Below, piece by piece: positions 10,801 through 18,294 of a stretch of 64,000 bases of DNA. Under the pieces are notes generated by a model. That model saw nothing but the letters and a program-made list of their open reading frames with translations, ran no database searches and had not been told where the DNA came from. Source of the stretch: Aequitasia sp047973235 (GTDB taxonomy: Bacteria; Bacillota; Clostridia; Lachnospirales; Lachnospiraceae); contig JBKEBP010000197.1 in assembly GCA_047973235.1 (NCBI GenBank), positions 11,989 through 75,988 on the forward strand, in the 5' to 3' direction. A program made the translations under genes and the position numbers. Each line of letters starts with the position of its first letter. Within the stretch, counting starts at the first letter, position 1.

Positions 10801-13044
10801 CCGGGAGCGACTTTTGAACTATCAGAAGCGAGCTCAAATCAGAATAGAATTTATGAATATACTACAGGCAAATGGATATTAATTGAACAAAATAATCCGT
10901 CAGTCGAAAATCCTTACGATCCGCTTAAGGGAACTATGGGAGCGAGTCCGATTAATAGGATAATAAACCGCATAAGACAATTTGATGGTTCGGAAATTAG
11001 TAAATTGATGGATCCATATGCTGAAGAAGTATCGAATAATTCAAGGCTTACATGGCGATTAGAAAAATACAGTGCCGGTAAGTGGATACCCGAAGCGGAC
11101 GTGGAGTATGAAATATTCTATGGCGAAGGTGGAAGCATTGCTGATAGTAATAAGATAAAGAAGACTGATAAAAATGGACTGATTCGGATTTATAAAAACG
11201 ATAAGGGATTACCAATGGTTCGTTTCTTGAATGCCTTAGTAAAGATTAATTTATATTCAGGAATGAAAGATGGAGATCTAAGACTCGTAGAGGTTATGGA
11301 GGAAACAGATCCGTCATGGGGTATGCTGAGTGGATATGCTGATAAAGATGGAATCAGCAGTCTTGAAACATCACCTGATAATGCTATAGCTTTTGTAAAT
11401 GATAATAGAAGCGCATACATCGAGGTTGCAAAGCAAACAACTTATGAGTTGAAGGATGAATTTACAATTATCGTAAAACAGGTAATGTCCATTAATAATA
11501 ATCCGGTTGAGAACCCGGAGGATATTGCAGGAGCAGTTGCACATGGAGGAATACCATACACAATATATTCAATTGATAATGTGAAGCAGGGAACAGGTGT
11601 TACTACTGCTAAAGGCGAGGTTAAGCTAAAGGCAGGTCAATATGCAGTTCTGGAAGTCGTAGGTAATACATGGTGGACAGCTGAAGAAGTGATACCTACG
11701 GGTATGAATCTGGATAGTCTTGAAGGAACACCTAAGCACTTAACACAAAAGCTGGATAAAAACCTCATGCTTTTAAATGCATATCTTATTCAACCGATTG
11801 TTATAACTAGGGATATGGTTAAAAAAGGCTCATTCATGGATGAGAACAATAATATTATATCTATGACAGATGGAGTAATTACTATTCCGGAAATAATAAT
11901 TGATGAAACCGGCAGAAAACGATTAGTTGTTGGTATAGGGGATAGAGCATTTTCAGACTATACGAAGGATGATAAAGGTAAAGAAATAGCGGATCCATTA
12001 GGTTGTGGGTTCACTGAAATTGTAATACCTAATAGCGTAACGAGTATCGGTGAGGGAGCATTTTATAAATATGATTTACTTGAGAAAGTAACGCTGCCTT
12101 CCGAGTTAAAAGAAATTAAGGCAAATACATTTAAGTTATGTACAGCATTGGAGAATATAGATATACCAAATAGTGTGGAGGTTATAAATGAATCGGCTTT
12201 CCAAGATTGCGTTGAGTTAAAGTCTGTGAACTTCATAGATACTCCGGCGGGATCGGCAAGACTAGAAACAATTTCGAACCGTGCTTTTATGGGATGTATT
12301 AATATAATCACTCTAGATTTACCTGATAGTCTGAAAACTATTGAAGATAATGCGTTTAATAATTGCAGCGCTTTGGAGGATATCGAATTTTCCAGCAATT
12401 TATCAGAAATTGGATTTAGAGCATTTGCAGAGTGTAGTGCTATTAAATCTTTGGATTTTCCATTGAGTTTAAGAAAAATTGGAGAAAGAGCTTTTTATGA
12501 TTGTGTAGCAGTAGAGACTATTGATTTTAACGAAGGTCTAATAGATATTGGCGACCGTGCTTTCATACAGTGTGAAATATTAAAGGCGATAGTATTACCT
12601 GACAGTTTAGAAACTTTGGGAGTATATGCTTTCCAAAATTGTTATAAAGCAGAAGACCTGTATATAGGAAGAAGTCTAAAAGTGATTAATCAAGGTGTAT
12701 TTGCAGGTACTGGAATTAAAGGAGAATTAAAAATTCCCAATAATGTAACTCATATTGTTATGGAAGCTTTTGCATATAATTTGCACATAACTTCAGTTGT
12801 ATTTGAAGACCCTAGTACAAGTGATAATGGAATTAAGGATATTGGTTCTTTTGCTTTTGGAGGTTCAGGCAAAATTACTACTATTACGATACCTTCAAGT
12901 ATAGAGACAATATTTGCGTCGGCATTTTCAATTTCAAGCGATCCTTATAATTTAACAATAACAATTAAAAAACCTGAGAATAGCGTACTAGGCAGTCCTT
13001 GGGGTGCAAATCCCATTAATACCACAGTAATATGGGCACCATAG
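4795..13044 (+). CDS. Giant repeat adhesin, probable pilus tip protein, with BspA-type LRR C-terminus
   Basis: 2749 aa from the TTG at 4795. I prefer this start because AAGGAGG (4781-4787) sits seven bases before it; the GTG at 4777 lies upstream of that ribosome site. A signal peptide is followed by an acidic Glu/Asp-rich stretch (about 100-300), then a large region of about 300-1400 without a family I can name. From about 1400 to 2300 come repeated Ig-like domains of the Cna-B/DUF7601 style (pattern F-F-M, then G-F-L-G, then Y-V-E). From about 2340 to 2700 there are BspA-like leucine-rich repeats (units such as IVIPNSVTSIGEGAFYK). It ends VIWAP with no LPXTG and no membrane helix, which is odd for a sortase-assembled tip protein. 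The role is inferred from position between pilin genes. Confidence 0.85.
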   Translation: MKNKREIRIDKNRIFDLVLVSLLMLSLLVSPLSNLTLTAGDVNDEGSNNVSLEDLSGSVEKGSTANISGSITLLPEENILDQYKIIVYDKNEYKNGDEDNKVLQEVVINAEDEIQANEIELNKSDPDEKNQDEEKEQGRFELYNLVQGEYRLEFVSMDEEFEPLKYSLPEVSDDGKEDEYTITLNSAKEDEDYFLYMEVIVKENEEKEYNIELIKEELPLEVDDKEVQTDETKGNDSIEDEPITIEDSRQDEEKDKEEASTPVDQEGTPIGEETKDSEDEDESEESIKIEDLKELQVDEVGAALEAKPVISASLSDELLRNNKNTLPWSLSLNYIEEQSAYHALEYAEDYDGNGIKGTGHVKYQVDFFTRQKLWANAVEIRIPSVIFTNRHGAAVLPTDIAIPRGTKDNPTVSASTRFNWYMDDMTGELVFFNYADILKGTTSGFQVLYSFAGMDVIDGSEWTWKPKVKVIRDILDENEEEEVSVGTEEDNVNLPTLTGKVDTKTTLTSVSKSVDGQGPIHSRAEVISYSYYDKEEDMPTKYQGDGFFNHSYMKWRVYVRGEGNQPAQILIKDETIDTVDKDGNIVAGEVLGIKDTRNSSFVPFTETKYDGYIGVILHNSKNNYEYTGEYIILVAYPKLATNTIVTNKITGLVNSMDNVDDDVHMSSTARAQWVEYKWPAEDGMFRVDKAVVDTTDTELNDQRVRHKGTLESWLEVYKTSKSAGQNLNGLKYTTFSSTLAFSHTHEITGPNAGKKKEGDNQVETSTMDDAMFIQSDTGTARMLTDSDYYYSSVFVRLEQANFDFFQDTLPLEESGPMDIYAMYKEQTTWTLVATVPWSSSMTYRFTDTQLAQEPWRVKAVNSTRNARTLTHIDVNVTMRHNSPAMTTILSENPGYAYINNLAATTGRLYDGSKWTNVDFAWSSNQAVYGQLPALILPQVESINNNLYGGKNYVFRNSASTQVGGINKSGHMRKGVHVNNSIGADRIEMRYTLDAYEGYNIYSEDGVNRIKRYGTDMAIQNRYEVVFYDLLPFGVVFDPSVNPSAGRATALGTAGTVITATSDAQVELDFDASRDVVSNYNGTGRTMITFRVAYTGADPSTYISSFNKWITGWQITFGATCKNNYSGFLRTQENISAFMPGKNDNRPLEVHSDIAYPDNGTYPDNSYIDFGKGDLDNDGNKTESVMYAKVGIGQNTVLGYNAALSKTVKADDNDFGDPTQIAKVGLGEGYKYQVIYEVADNVKDVVLFDRLENYKNENLSNPNLASEVWYGKFQGLSLSNFTIVGIKPVVYYNKKRDAKLPEHGVETAAEILSNSSYGWVKATEWTHGNDAVQAIAIDISKYDNGNDYILEKGVSLRYEISMKAPTNVKDEIYTYNSPYAYAYNNVNDSPQTVEGNYVRVKLHEREDLEIEKQLVGNTPSEVKDTSFEFALTMIDDETGKTIPFDQRIYKLYQQNNSGAWVEVPGVHSTNHNGILFLYGGQKAVFESILDYKDIIVVERESRYWEQEVFDNIDEVNSTENHMARKLLFKNKFRPILYTSKSLQSVPSRVNESDFEFTFKLLIEGIVAKNVEYWYVVAARIDGGYPELDQSKGDNGKGYTDDNGYFKIKKGDIISFTPGEAGIEYTLIEVDGANANDDFFCEEPEITRTLPVLGTHSVITNYYKWKDLELTKQLTHQEPEESTQEFTMQVLDENDNPVIGNVWVLLDKFGNDTATKGVLDNEGKFTLAFAGATVRIEGLEAGKTFTIKETESGALYEPVNNGIIEVKMPKYATSVKGSITNDWLMRDLTVEKIVVYDFEDADEVSEALSTVFEMEVYIDNKLLVNKDYVVYEDGKIVAPNTRNTGADGTVKIKHNESAVFKDVALKGTSYKVIETVKGGYNQILPVGNEPNEGTLIDDVVASFTNSKADATFSFEKNYEGISDNDKKVIDLIKQKDSKLREELKVTFTLRVTPPNSTSSYIWPKVDQVVNVNDTVENKKYTTIWKAGESITLKPWEMVTLVVTEPGATFELSEASSNQNRIYEYTTGKWILIEQNNPSVENPYDPLKGTMGASPINRIINRIRQFDGSEISKLMDPYAEEVSNNSRLTWRLEKYSAGKWIPEADVEYEIFYGEGGSIADSNKIKKTDKNGLIRIYKNDKGLPMVRFLNALVKINLYSGMKDGDLRLVEVMEETDPSWGMLSGYADKDGISSLETSPDNAIAFVNDNRSAYIEVAKQTTYELKDEFTIIVKQVMSINNNPVENPEDIAGAVAHGGIPYTIYSIDNVKQGTGVTTAKGEVKLKAGQYAVLEVVGNTWWTAEEVIPTGMNLDSLEGTPKHLTQKLDKNLMLLNAYLIQPIVITRDMVKKGSFMDENNNIISMTDGVITIPEIIIDETGRKRLVVGIGDRAFSDYTKDDKGKEIADPLGCGFTEIVIPNSVTSIGEGAFYKYDLLEKVTLPSELKEIKANTFKLCTALENIDIPNSVEVINESAFQDCVELKSVNFIDTPAGSARLETISNRAFMGCINIITLDLPDSLKTIEDNAFNNCSALEDIEFSSNLSEIGFRAFAECSAIKSLDFPLSLRKIGERAFYDCVAVETIDFNEGLIDIGDRAFIQCEILKAIVLPDSLETLGVYAFQNCYKAEDLYIGRSLKVINQGVFAGTGIKGELKIPNNVTHIVMEAFAYNLHITSVVFEDPSTSDNGIKDIGSFAFGGSGKITTITIPSSIETIFASAFSISSDPYNLTITIKKPENSVLGSPWGANPINTTVIWAP

Positions 13045-13092
13045 AGAGGAGGGAGCCTTAGTGGGAGTCTGTACTCCCACTAAGTAAAATAT
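13045..13092 (+). promoter_or_regulatory. Ribosome site separated from its start codon by a perfect hairpin
   Basis: AGAGGAGG lies at 13045-13052, but the next pilin starts at 13093 and has no nearer ribosome site. CTTAGTGGGAGT (13057-13068) and ACTCCCACTAAG (13073-13084) form a perfect 12-bp stem with a 4-base loop. Folding would bring the ribosome site to about 12 bases from the ATG. The same stretch also contains a GTG-started 8-codon frame (13061-13087) correctly spaced from AGGAGG and ending six bases before the ATG, so reinitiation is an alternative. No U-tract follows, so it is not a typical terminator. Confidence 0.6.
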
Positions 13093-15927
13093 ATGAATAG
13101 AATATTGAAGTATTATAAAAGAATTATATCATTTGCATTTGCATTCTCTCTTCTTTTTGGAATAGCGTTATCTTCTAAAGCGCAAGAAGAGGTGCCAAGA
13201 GCGACATTTACTAATCACCAGCCTATAGAAACTACTCTGCGTTTTACTAAAAATGTTGAGGGCGCAGATGATATGGATTTGTCAAACGTAGTATTTAACT
13301 TTTCAATTAAGTTTATAAGAGGAGGAGTAGATCAAAATCCAAGGGACCACCTTTACAAAGTTTTTAAAGGGGAGACGCAGATGTTTCTTTGGACAAAAGA
13401 TGGAGATGGGGAAGACCAATTGATAGAAGCAGCGGAGCAACCGGATTCAGATGATCCTCAAAAACAATATGTAAAAACGGATTATAGAGCTAAACCTGAT
13501 GGCTCATTTACTCTTAAGGCAGGTCAAACAGCTGTTTTCGAAGACTTGGTTATAGCAGATCAATATGAAATCCATGAGTTCGATTTACCTGATAATTTTA
13601 CACAATCATATCCGGGCATGACTGATTCGACTACGCCCGGGGTTGTAACAGGAACGATTGAGCCGATCGGAGATAAAAGCTATATGACGAATCGATATGT
13701 TTATAGCGATGACATGGTTATTACTAAAAGATTAGATTTACCGACAGGATATTTTGCACCGGATGAAGAGGAATTTACCTTTGTAATCTCATTAGCGGGA
13801 GAACCTTGCAACGAACGGCTGTATATTCTTACTGATTTGGCAACCGATAAAGAGGAAGAAGCATATACAGACGAAAACGGTGTATTTAAGTTAAAGGGAA
13901 ATCAAACGGCAACGTTTAAAGATGTTGAAACAAATATAGATTACTCTGTAGAAGAAACAAATACAGGCAGTTGGTACCCGATAGGCACGAAAAGACATGC
14001 AGGCTCAACATCCAATTTAATGTTTATTGACTTTCTTAATGGTAGGGCATCGTTTTATGTAAGAAAACAACTGTATAATAAAGATCTTACTCCTACAACA
14101 CCGGGAAATCCGGAAAAAGCACCAACGGCCGATGAAAAAGAGGATGTTATAAAATTCCTTTTTGTACTAGCGCATAAAGATGGTTCTTCATTTGAAGGTG
14201 CTGAGTACTATATTTATAATGATATGACGGGTAAAGTTGTAGACGATATCATTAGAAAGACAAACAGTAAAGGCGAGTTCTACCTTAAGCCGGGGCAAAC
14301 TGCGATGTTTATCGATATCCCGGTTGGTACAGGGTATCAAGTAAAAGAGGTAGCAGATCCCGAATATGTTCAGATAGCACCGACTGAAAGTGAAGGTTAC
14401 ACAAATAAAACAGTAAAGGCACGAGCAGACGAAATTCACACCTTTATGAATAAGATAATTGACCTTACTGCTTCTATCTCTGTTACAAAACATGTAGCGT
14501 ATGATGGTGAAGCACCTGAGGCCGATGAGAAATTTACTTTCATTCTATACAAGCGTGAAAAAGATAATGATGACAAATTTATAGACACACCAATGTCCAA
14601 TATGCAATATACTATTACAAAAGGAACGGATATATATTCATATAAGACTGACAGTGAAGGCAAATTCACACTTTCTGATAATGTGACTGCAGTTTTTCCG
14701 ATACTACCGGTAGATACAGTGTATGTAGTTAAGGAGGTTCAGATTCCATCGGGATATACAGTCGACATGGTGGAGCAATCGGGACATCTGACATTTCAAA
14801 ACACTATCAATTTTAAATTTACCAATAAGTATATTCCACCTGAATTCAGAAAGATAATGGTAGAAGATGACGGAACATATATAGGCAGCACGGATTCTGT
14901 TTCATTAGGAGATAAAGTAAATTATCAGGTAGAGATACTTATTCCACAGTGGGACACTAGCAGTCCTAGTGGAAAGGAATTAGCAATTTTGGAAATATCA
15001 GACATTATGTCACAGGGACTAAGTTATAACAACGACCTTAATATAGAGATAACAGCTGCAAATGGCGCGGATCCGGCAGGAGATATTGTTGGAGGAAAGA
15101 AAGACAAGGGATCTCTAGGAAACCCATACGCATGGGACTATAATCTGGTATCGATTAATAACACAACAGGTGAGACAGTATGGTCAGATAATGAACATGG
15201 ATTTGCACTAGAGTTTGATAGTGAATGGTTAATGAAGAATTCCGGTTCTCGAATCAGACTTACATATACGGCAACAGTAAATGACAAAGCTCTTATGGGA
15301 AGTAATGAAGAAGAAAAAAATAAGAATAAAAATGTAATAAAGGTACTATATAATAAAGACTTAGATGACCCGGCGGATCTTACTGAAGATAGTGATTATG
15401 CAGAAGTGTATACTTATGGAATCATGATAGATAAGTTCGCAAAGGGAAGTGTTGTGAATCCATATTTGCTGCTTGAGGGTGCTGAGTTTGGAATATATTT
15501 AGACGCAGAATGTACTAAACCTGCTAGAGATCCGGCTACATTAACTACAGATAAGGACGGTTTAGCTTTATTCTCCGGATTAGCAGAGGGTACTTACTAT
15601 CTAAAGGAGATAAGGTCACCTGAGGGATATAAGCTTCTCATCAATCCTATTAAAATAGAGATAATTGCAGATAGAGATTCTAAGAATGAACTGACAGGAG
15701 AATATAAGGTAAAAGTAAATGATATTACTATCAATGCTACAAAAGGGGAGCATATTATACAATATGACCCTAAAGGAGGTATTACTACTGTCGCAGTCAG
15801 AAATCAAAAAGATTTTAGTCTGCCCGAAACAGGTGCATTTGATACATATTGGGTACTTATGGCAATTGCAATAGGAGTAATGATAGTGTTTATTAGAATC
15901 AGTATGAAGAAAAATAAAAAAGAGTAA
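13093..15927 (+). CDS. Large LPETG-anchored pilin with repeated Ig-like domains
   Basis: 944 aa with a signal peptide at about 1-31. Four or so repeated domains of the DUF7601/Cna-B style cover roughly 40-590, each with F-F ... G-F-L-G-Q-A-F ... Y-V-E spacing (for example FKLKGNQTATFKDV and FYLKPGQTAMFIDI). The C-terminal third copies the plan of the 559-aa pilin: a D2-type isopeptide domain starting near 592 (shared IPQWDTSSPSG versus TPYWDTSSGSG), a Cna-B domain with YYLKEIRSPEGYKLL, then LPETG at 910-914, a membrane helix and a Lys-rich tail. It is probably a minor or anchor pilin, or a second shaft type. Translation starts behind the unusual hairpin at 13057-13084. Confidence 0.92.
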   Translation: MNRILKYYKRIISFAFAFSLLFGIALSSKAQEEVPRATFTNHQPIETTLRFTKNVEGADDMDLSNVVFNFSIKFIRGGVDQNPRDHLYKVFKGETQMFLWTKDGDGEDQLIEAAEQPDSDDPQKQYVKTDYRAKPDGSFTLKAGQTAVFEDLVIADQYEIHEFDLPDNFTQSYPGMTDSTTPGVVTGTIEPIGDKSYMTNRYVYSDDMVITKRLDLPTGYFAPDEEEFTFVISLAGEPCNERLYILTDLATDKEEEAYTDENGVFKLKGNQTATFKDVETNIDYSVEETNTGSWYPIGTKRHAGSTSNLMFIDFLNGRASFYVRKQLYNKDLTPTTPGNPEKAPTADEKEDVIKFLFVLAHKDGSSFEGAEYYIYNDMTGKVVDDIIRKTNSKGEFYLKPGQTAMFIDIPVGTGYQVKEVADPEYVQIAPTESEGYTNKTVKARADEIHTFMNKIIDLTASISVTKHVAYDGEAPEADEKFTFILYKREKDNDDKFIDTPMSNMQYTITKGTDIYSYKTDSEGKFTLSDNVTAVFPILPVDTVYVVKEVQIPSGYTVDMVEQSGHLTFQNTINFKFTNKYIPPEFRKIMVEDDGTYIGSTDSVSLGDKVNYQVEILIPQWDTSSPSGKELAILEISDIMSQGLSYNNDLNIEITAANGADPAGDIVGGKKDKGSLGNPYAWDYNLVSINNTTGETVWSDNEHGFALEFDSEWLMKNSGSRIRLTYTATVNDKALMGSNEEEKNKNKNVIKVLYNKDLDDPADLTEDSDYAEVYTYGIMIDKFAKGSVVNPYLLLEGAEFGIYLDAECTKPARDPATLTTDKDGLALFSGLAEGTYYLKEIRSPEGYKLLINPIKIEIIADRDSKNELTGEYKVKVNDITINATKGEHIIQYDPKGGITTVAVRNQKDFSLPETGAFDTYWVLMAIAIGVMIVFIRISMKKNKKE

Positions 15928-15934
15928 TTAAAAT

Positions 15935-15975
15935 ATACAAAAGACTTCTTATTTTCTAAGAGAGGTCTTTTGTAT
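15935..15975 (+). terminator. Hairpin between the large pilin and sortase 2
   Basis: ATACAAAAGAC (15935-15945) pairs perfectly with GTCTTTTGTAT (15965-15975), and the inner arms extend the pairing through G-U pairs. No T-run follows. The ACAAAAGAC/GTCTTTTGT core is the same as in the hairpin at 3914-3949. It may lower sortase expression relative to pilin. Confidence 0.6.
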
Positions 15976-15992
15976 CTGTTGGGGAAAAAGGG

Positions 15993-16874
15993 ATGAGTAA
16001 TAGAAAATATATTGTAATGTTTGTTACATTTTTTTTGATGTTTATTGGCATTATGGATTATCCGTTTATATCACAGATGCTTAATGAAATAGATCAAACA
16101 GAGGTCGCAAGAGACTACGACGTTATTGTTGATAATATGGATGTAGATATACGTAAAAAACATCTGGAGGAAGCAAGAGAATATAACAGAGCTTTAGCAG
16201 AAGAATCTGCGCTAAGTTATCACGCTCCTTTTGAGGAAGAGTCTTTGGATGAATGGTATAATACGCTATTGGATATCAAAGCAGATCTCATCATGGCATC
16301 CATAGAGATACCGGCTATAGACGTTTTTATACCTATACATCACGGAACAGATCCGGACGTGTTAGAGATTGGACTTGGTCATTTAAAAGTGTCATCTCTA
16401 CCTGTAGGAGGAGAGAATACCCATGCAGTAATTACAGGACATAGAGCACTGCCTAATAATAGATTGTTTACTGATCTGGATCAGTTGGAAAATGGAGACA
16501 TATTTCTCATAAGAGTTGTCGATGAAATATTGGCATATGAGGTGCACGAAGTTCAAGTTGTGGAACCACACCAAATTGAGGCACTTAAGATAGAAGATGG
16601 TAAGGACTTGGTAACATTGATTACATGTACGCCTTATGGTGTTAATACTCATCGTATATTTGTGCATGGACATAGGATACCTTATAACGAAGCTGTCGAA
16701 AGGCTAACGCCACCTCCTGATAGAATAGGTTTCTGGGCAAAATGGTGGTGGCTGATATTAACTATACTGCTACTTTTATGGATGATAGCGTTAGTATACT
16801 GGTTTACTCACAAAAATAATAAAGAAAATAATACAAACAATGGAAATGTTGATAACATTATTGGCAATCAATAA
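15993..16874 (+). CDS. Class C sortase, pilin polymerase of this cluster
   Basis: 293 aa, complete. N-terminal membrane segment, then the sortase barrel with His in ITGHRAL and the catalytic Cys212 and Arg in LITCTPYGVNTHR, then a C-terminal membrane helix (WWWLILTILLLLWMIALVYW) and a polar Asn-rich tail. It catalyses transpeptidation between the LPETG Thr of one pilin and a Lys of the next at the outer membrane face. The start ATG follows GGGGAAAAAGGG. It is a close paralogue of the partial sortase at the window start, which suggests tandem duplication of pilus clusters. It is the last gene of the pilus island. Confidence 0.95.
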   Translation: MSNRKYIVMFVTFFLMFIGIMDYPFISQMLNEIDQTEVARDYDVIVDNMDVDIRKKHLEEAREYNRALAEESALSYHAPFEEESLDEWYNTLLDIKADLIMASIEIPAIDVFIPIHHGTDPDVLEIGLGHLKVSSLPVGGENTHAVITGHRALPNNRLFTDLDQLENGDIFLIRVVDEILAYEVHEVQVVEPHQIEALKIEDGKDLVTLITCTPYGVNTHRIFVHGHRIPYNEAVERLTPPPDRIGFWAKWWWLILTILLLLWMIALVYWFTHKNNKENNTNNGNVDNIIGNQ

Positions 16875-17084
16875 TACAAATAATTGTTTATAAATTAATG
16901 AATAAGGATGTTTTTATGGAGGAACAGTAAATTATATGCGCATTGTTAATAATAGATTATAAATTAGTTGAAGTACTGTTAAAATTATACGTTATGTGCC
17001 ATTTATAGGGATGTTGACTCCGTAATAATGGTTGCGTTATATTTATGATGTAAAAAACGTTGTACTTGGGGGGAGTGAAAACGT

Positions 17085-17471
17085 ATGTTAGGAAGAATAC
17101 TTTTAGTGGATGATGATTTTAGTTATGCAAATAGCTTCAAGGCGGTTATGGAAGATGCAGGATATGAGGTGAATTACATTTCTTGTGCGGTTGAAGCGAT
17201 AAAAGAATATGCTAAAACACCACTGGACTTTGATATGGTGATTGCAGAATATATGTCAGGTGGTTTTGAGGGATTAGATAGTTTTAAGTTGATTTCGATT
17301 TTAAAAGGTATCAATAAATCTTTAAAGTGTATTTTTTTAACTTCATCTTCGAATGAAGAGATTGAGATTAAAGCACTGGAAATGAGTGCAGATCGTTTTA
17401 TAAGTAAAGATAAAAGTCTGAAGGTTATTACCCATTATGTCGATGATTTGATGCGCAGATTGAGAAGATAA
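17085..17471 (+). CDS. Stand-alone receiver domain with Glu at the phosphoacceptor position
   Basis: 128 aa, one receiver (CheY-like) domain and no output domain. The acidic cluster DDD (9-11), the switch Thr in IFLTSSS and the conserved Lys in FISKDKS are present. The expected phosphoacceptor Asp in the DxxMPxxxG position is Glu55 (VIAEYMSGGFEG), so it is probably not phosphorylated and may mimic the active form. Ribosome site GGGGGGAG at 17068-17075. It is followed after 14 bases by two coiled-coil genes, the second DivIVA-like, so it may act as an adaptor in a polar or division complex. That role is inference from context. Confidence 0.85.
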   Translation: MLGRILLVDDDFSYANSFKAVMEDAGYEVNYISCAVEAIKEYAKTPLDFDMVIAEYMSGGFEGLDSFKLISILKGINKSLKCIFLTSSSNEEIEIKALEMSADRFISKDKSLKVITHYVDDLMRRLRR

Positions 17472-17485
17472 AAGTATATTACAAT

Positions 17486-18259
17486 ATGCAAAGTGAGGAG
17501 CATCAAGTAATTTCTGACAACATAGAAATATTGAACGGAAAACTTCAGAAGAAGAAAGCGTCTGCTATTCAAGAAATGCGAGAACTTGTTGAACAGTATA
17601 ACGAGGCGGTACGAAGAGAAGAACGTTATATAAAGGAACTCGATGATGACCTTTATAAGCAAAATGATAATATATACAACCTGAAGAAAGAATGTATAGA
17701 AGTACAGGATAGAATTGAAAACAAGGCTGATGAAGTCGTTGAATCTGACGATATGATGGAGTTGCAAGATATATTTCTTGAAGCAAAGGAAGAATCTCGT
17801 AAGTATGTGAAGGAACAGACTTTACAAACTGAGCAGGAACTTCAGGAGATTCAAAGCAAAAGTGCAGAAATTATTGCATCTGCGAAAGAAGAAGCAGCTA
17901 AGTTACAGGCTAATTTAGTAGAGAATCATATGAGATCAATTAATGCACAAAGAGAAGAGTATGCAAGAGAGAGAAGAGAATTCGAACAGATGAAGGTGGA
18001 TATGTTGAGCAAATCACAGGAAATAGTTGCTAGTGCAAATATTGAACGTGAGCAAGCGATGATGGCATCTGAAGAAATAATGAAAGAAGTTGACGATAAC
18101 TTACAACGCATTGATCTAAAAGAAAAGGTTATTGACGAAAAAGTTGTTCCGTTGCTAAATAAGAATTTTGGAGCTCTTGAAAATGGATTTGATGAATTGA
18201 GACTCCAACTTACAAAAACAATGGATGAATTTGCAAATATTGCAGAAGGATTACAATAA
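17486..18259 (+). CDS. Coiled-coil protein of unknown function
   Basis: 257 aa, almost entirely charged heptad-like sequence (Glu, Lys, Gln, Arg rich) from about 5 to 235, with no signal peptide or membrane helix, so a cytoplasmic filament or scaffold is likely. The central part, QTEQELQEIQSKSAEIIASA, resembles the C-terminal coiled coils of DivIVA-type proteins. The ATG at 17486 has only a weak ribosome site, so the start is uncertain; coupling to the receiver gene 14 bases upstream is possible. It sits 35 bases before a DivIVA-like gene that has the same composition, and the two probably interact. Confidence 0.75.
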   Translation: MQSEEHQVISDNIEILNGKLQKKKASAIQEMRELVEQYNEAVRREERYIKELDDDLYKQNDNIYNLKKECIEVQDRIENKADEVVESDDMMELQDIFLEAKEESRKYVKEQTLQTEQELQEIQSKSAEIIASAKEEAAKLQANLVENHMRSINAQREEYARERREFEQMKVDMLSKSQEIVASANIEREQAMMASEEIMKEVDDNLQRIDLKEKVIDEKVVPLLNKNFGALENGFDELRLQLTKTMDEFANIAEGLQ

Positions 18260-18294
18260 TAGTATACATAGGATAAAGGACAAGGGGGATAACA

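Noticed and set aside
12063..12398. 111-codon - strand open frame inside the adhesin LRR region
   Set aside because: It is the shadow of the repeated LRR coding strand, without start signals.
16875..17084. Hidden small gene or RNA between sortase 2 and the receiver gene
   Set aside because: AT-rich, with only a 4-codon ATG frame near 16917 and no stable fold or known RNA motif seen.
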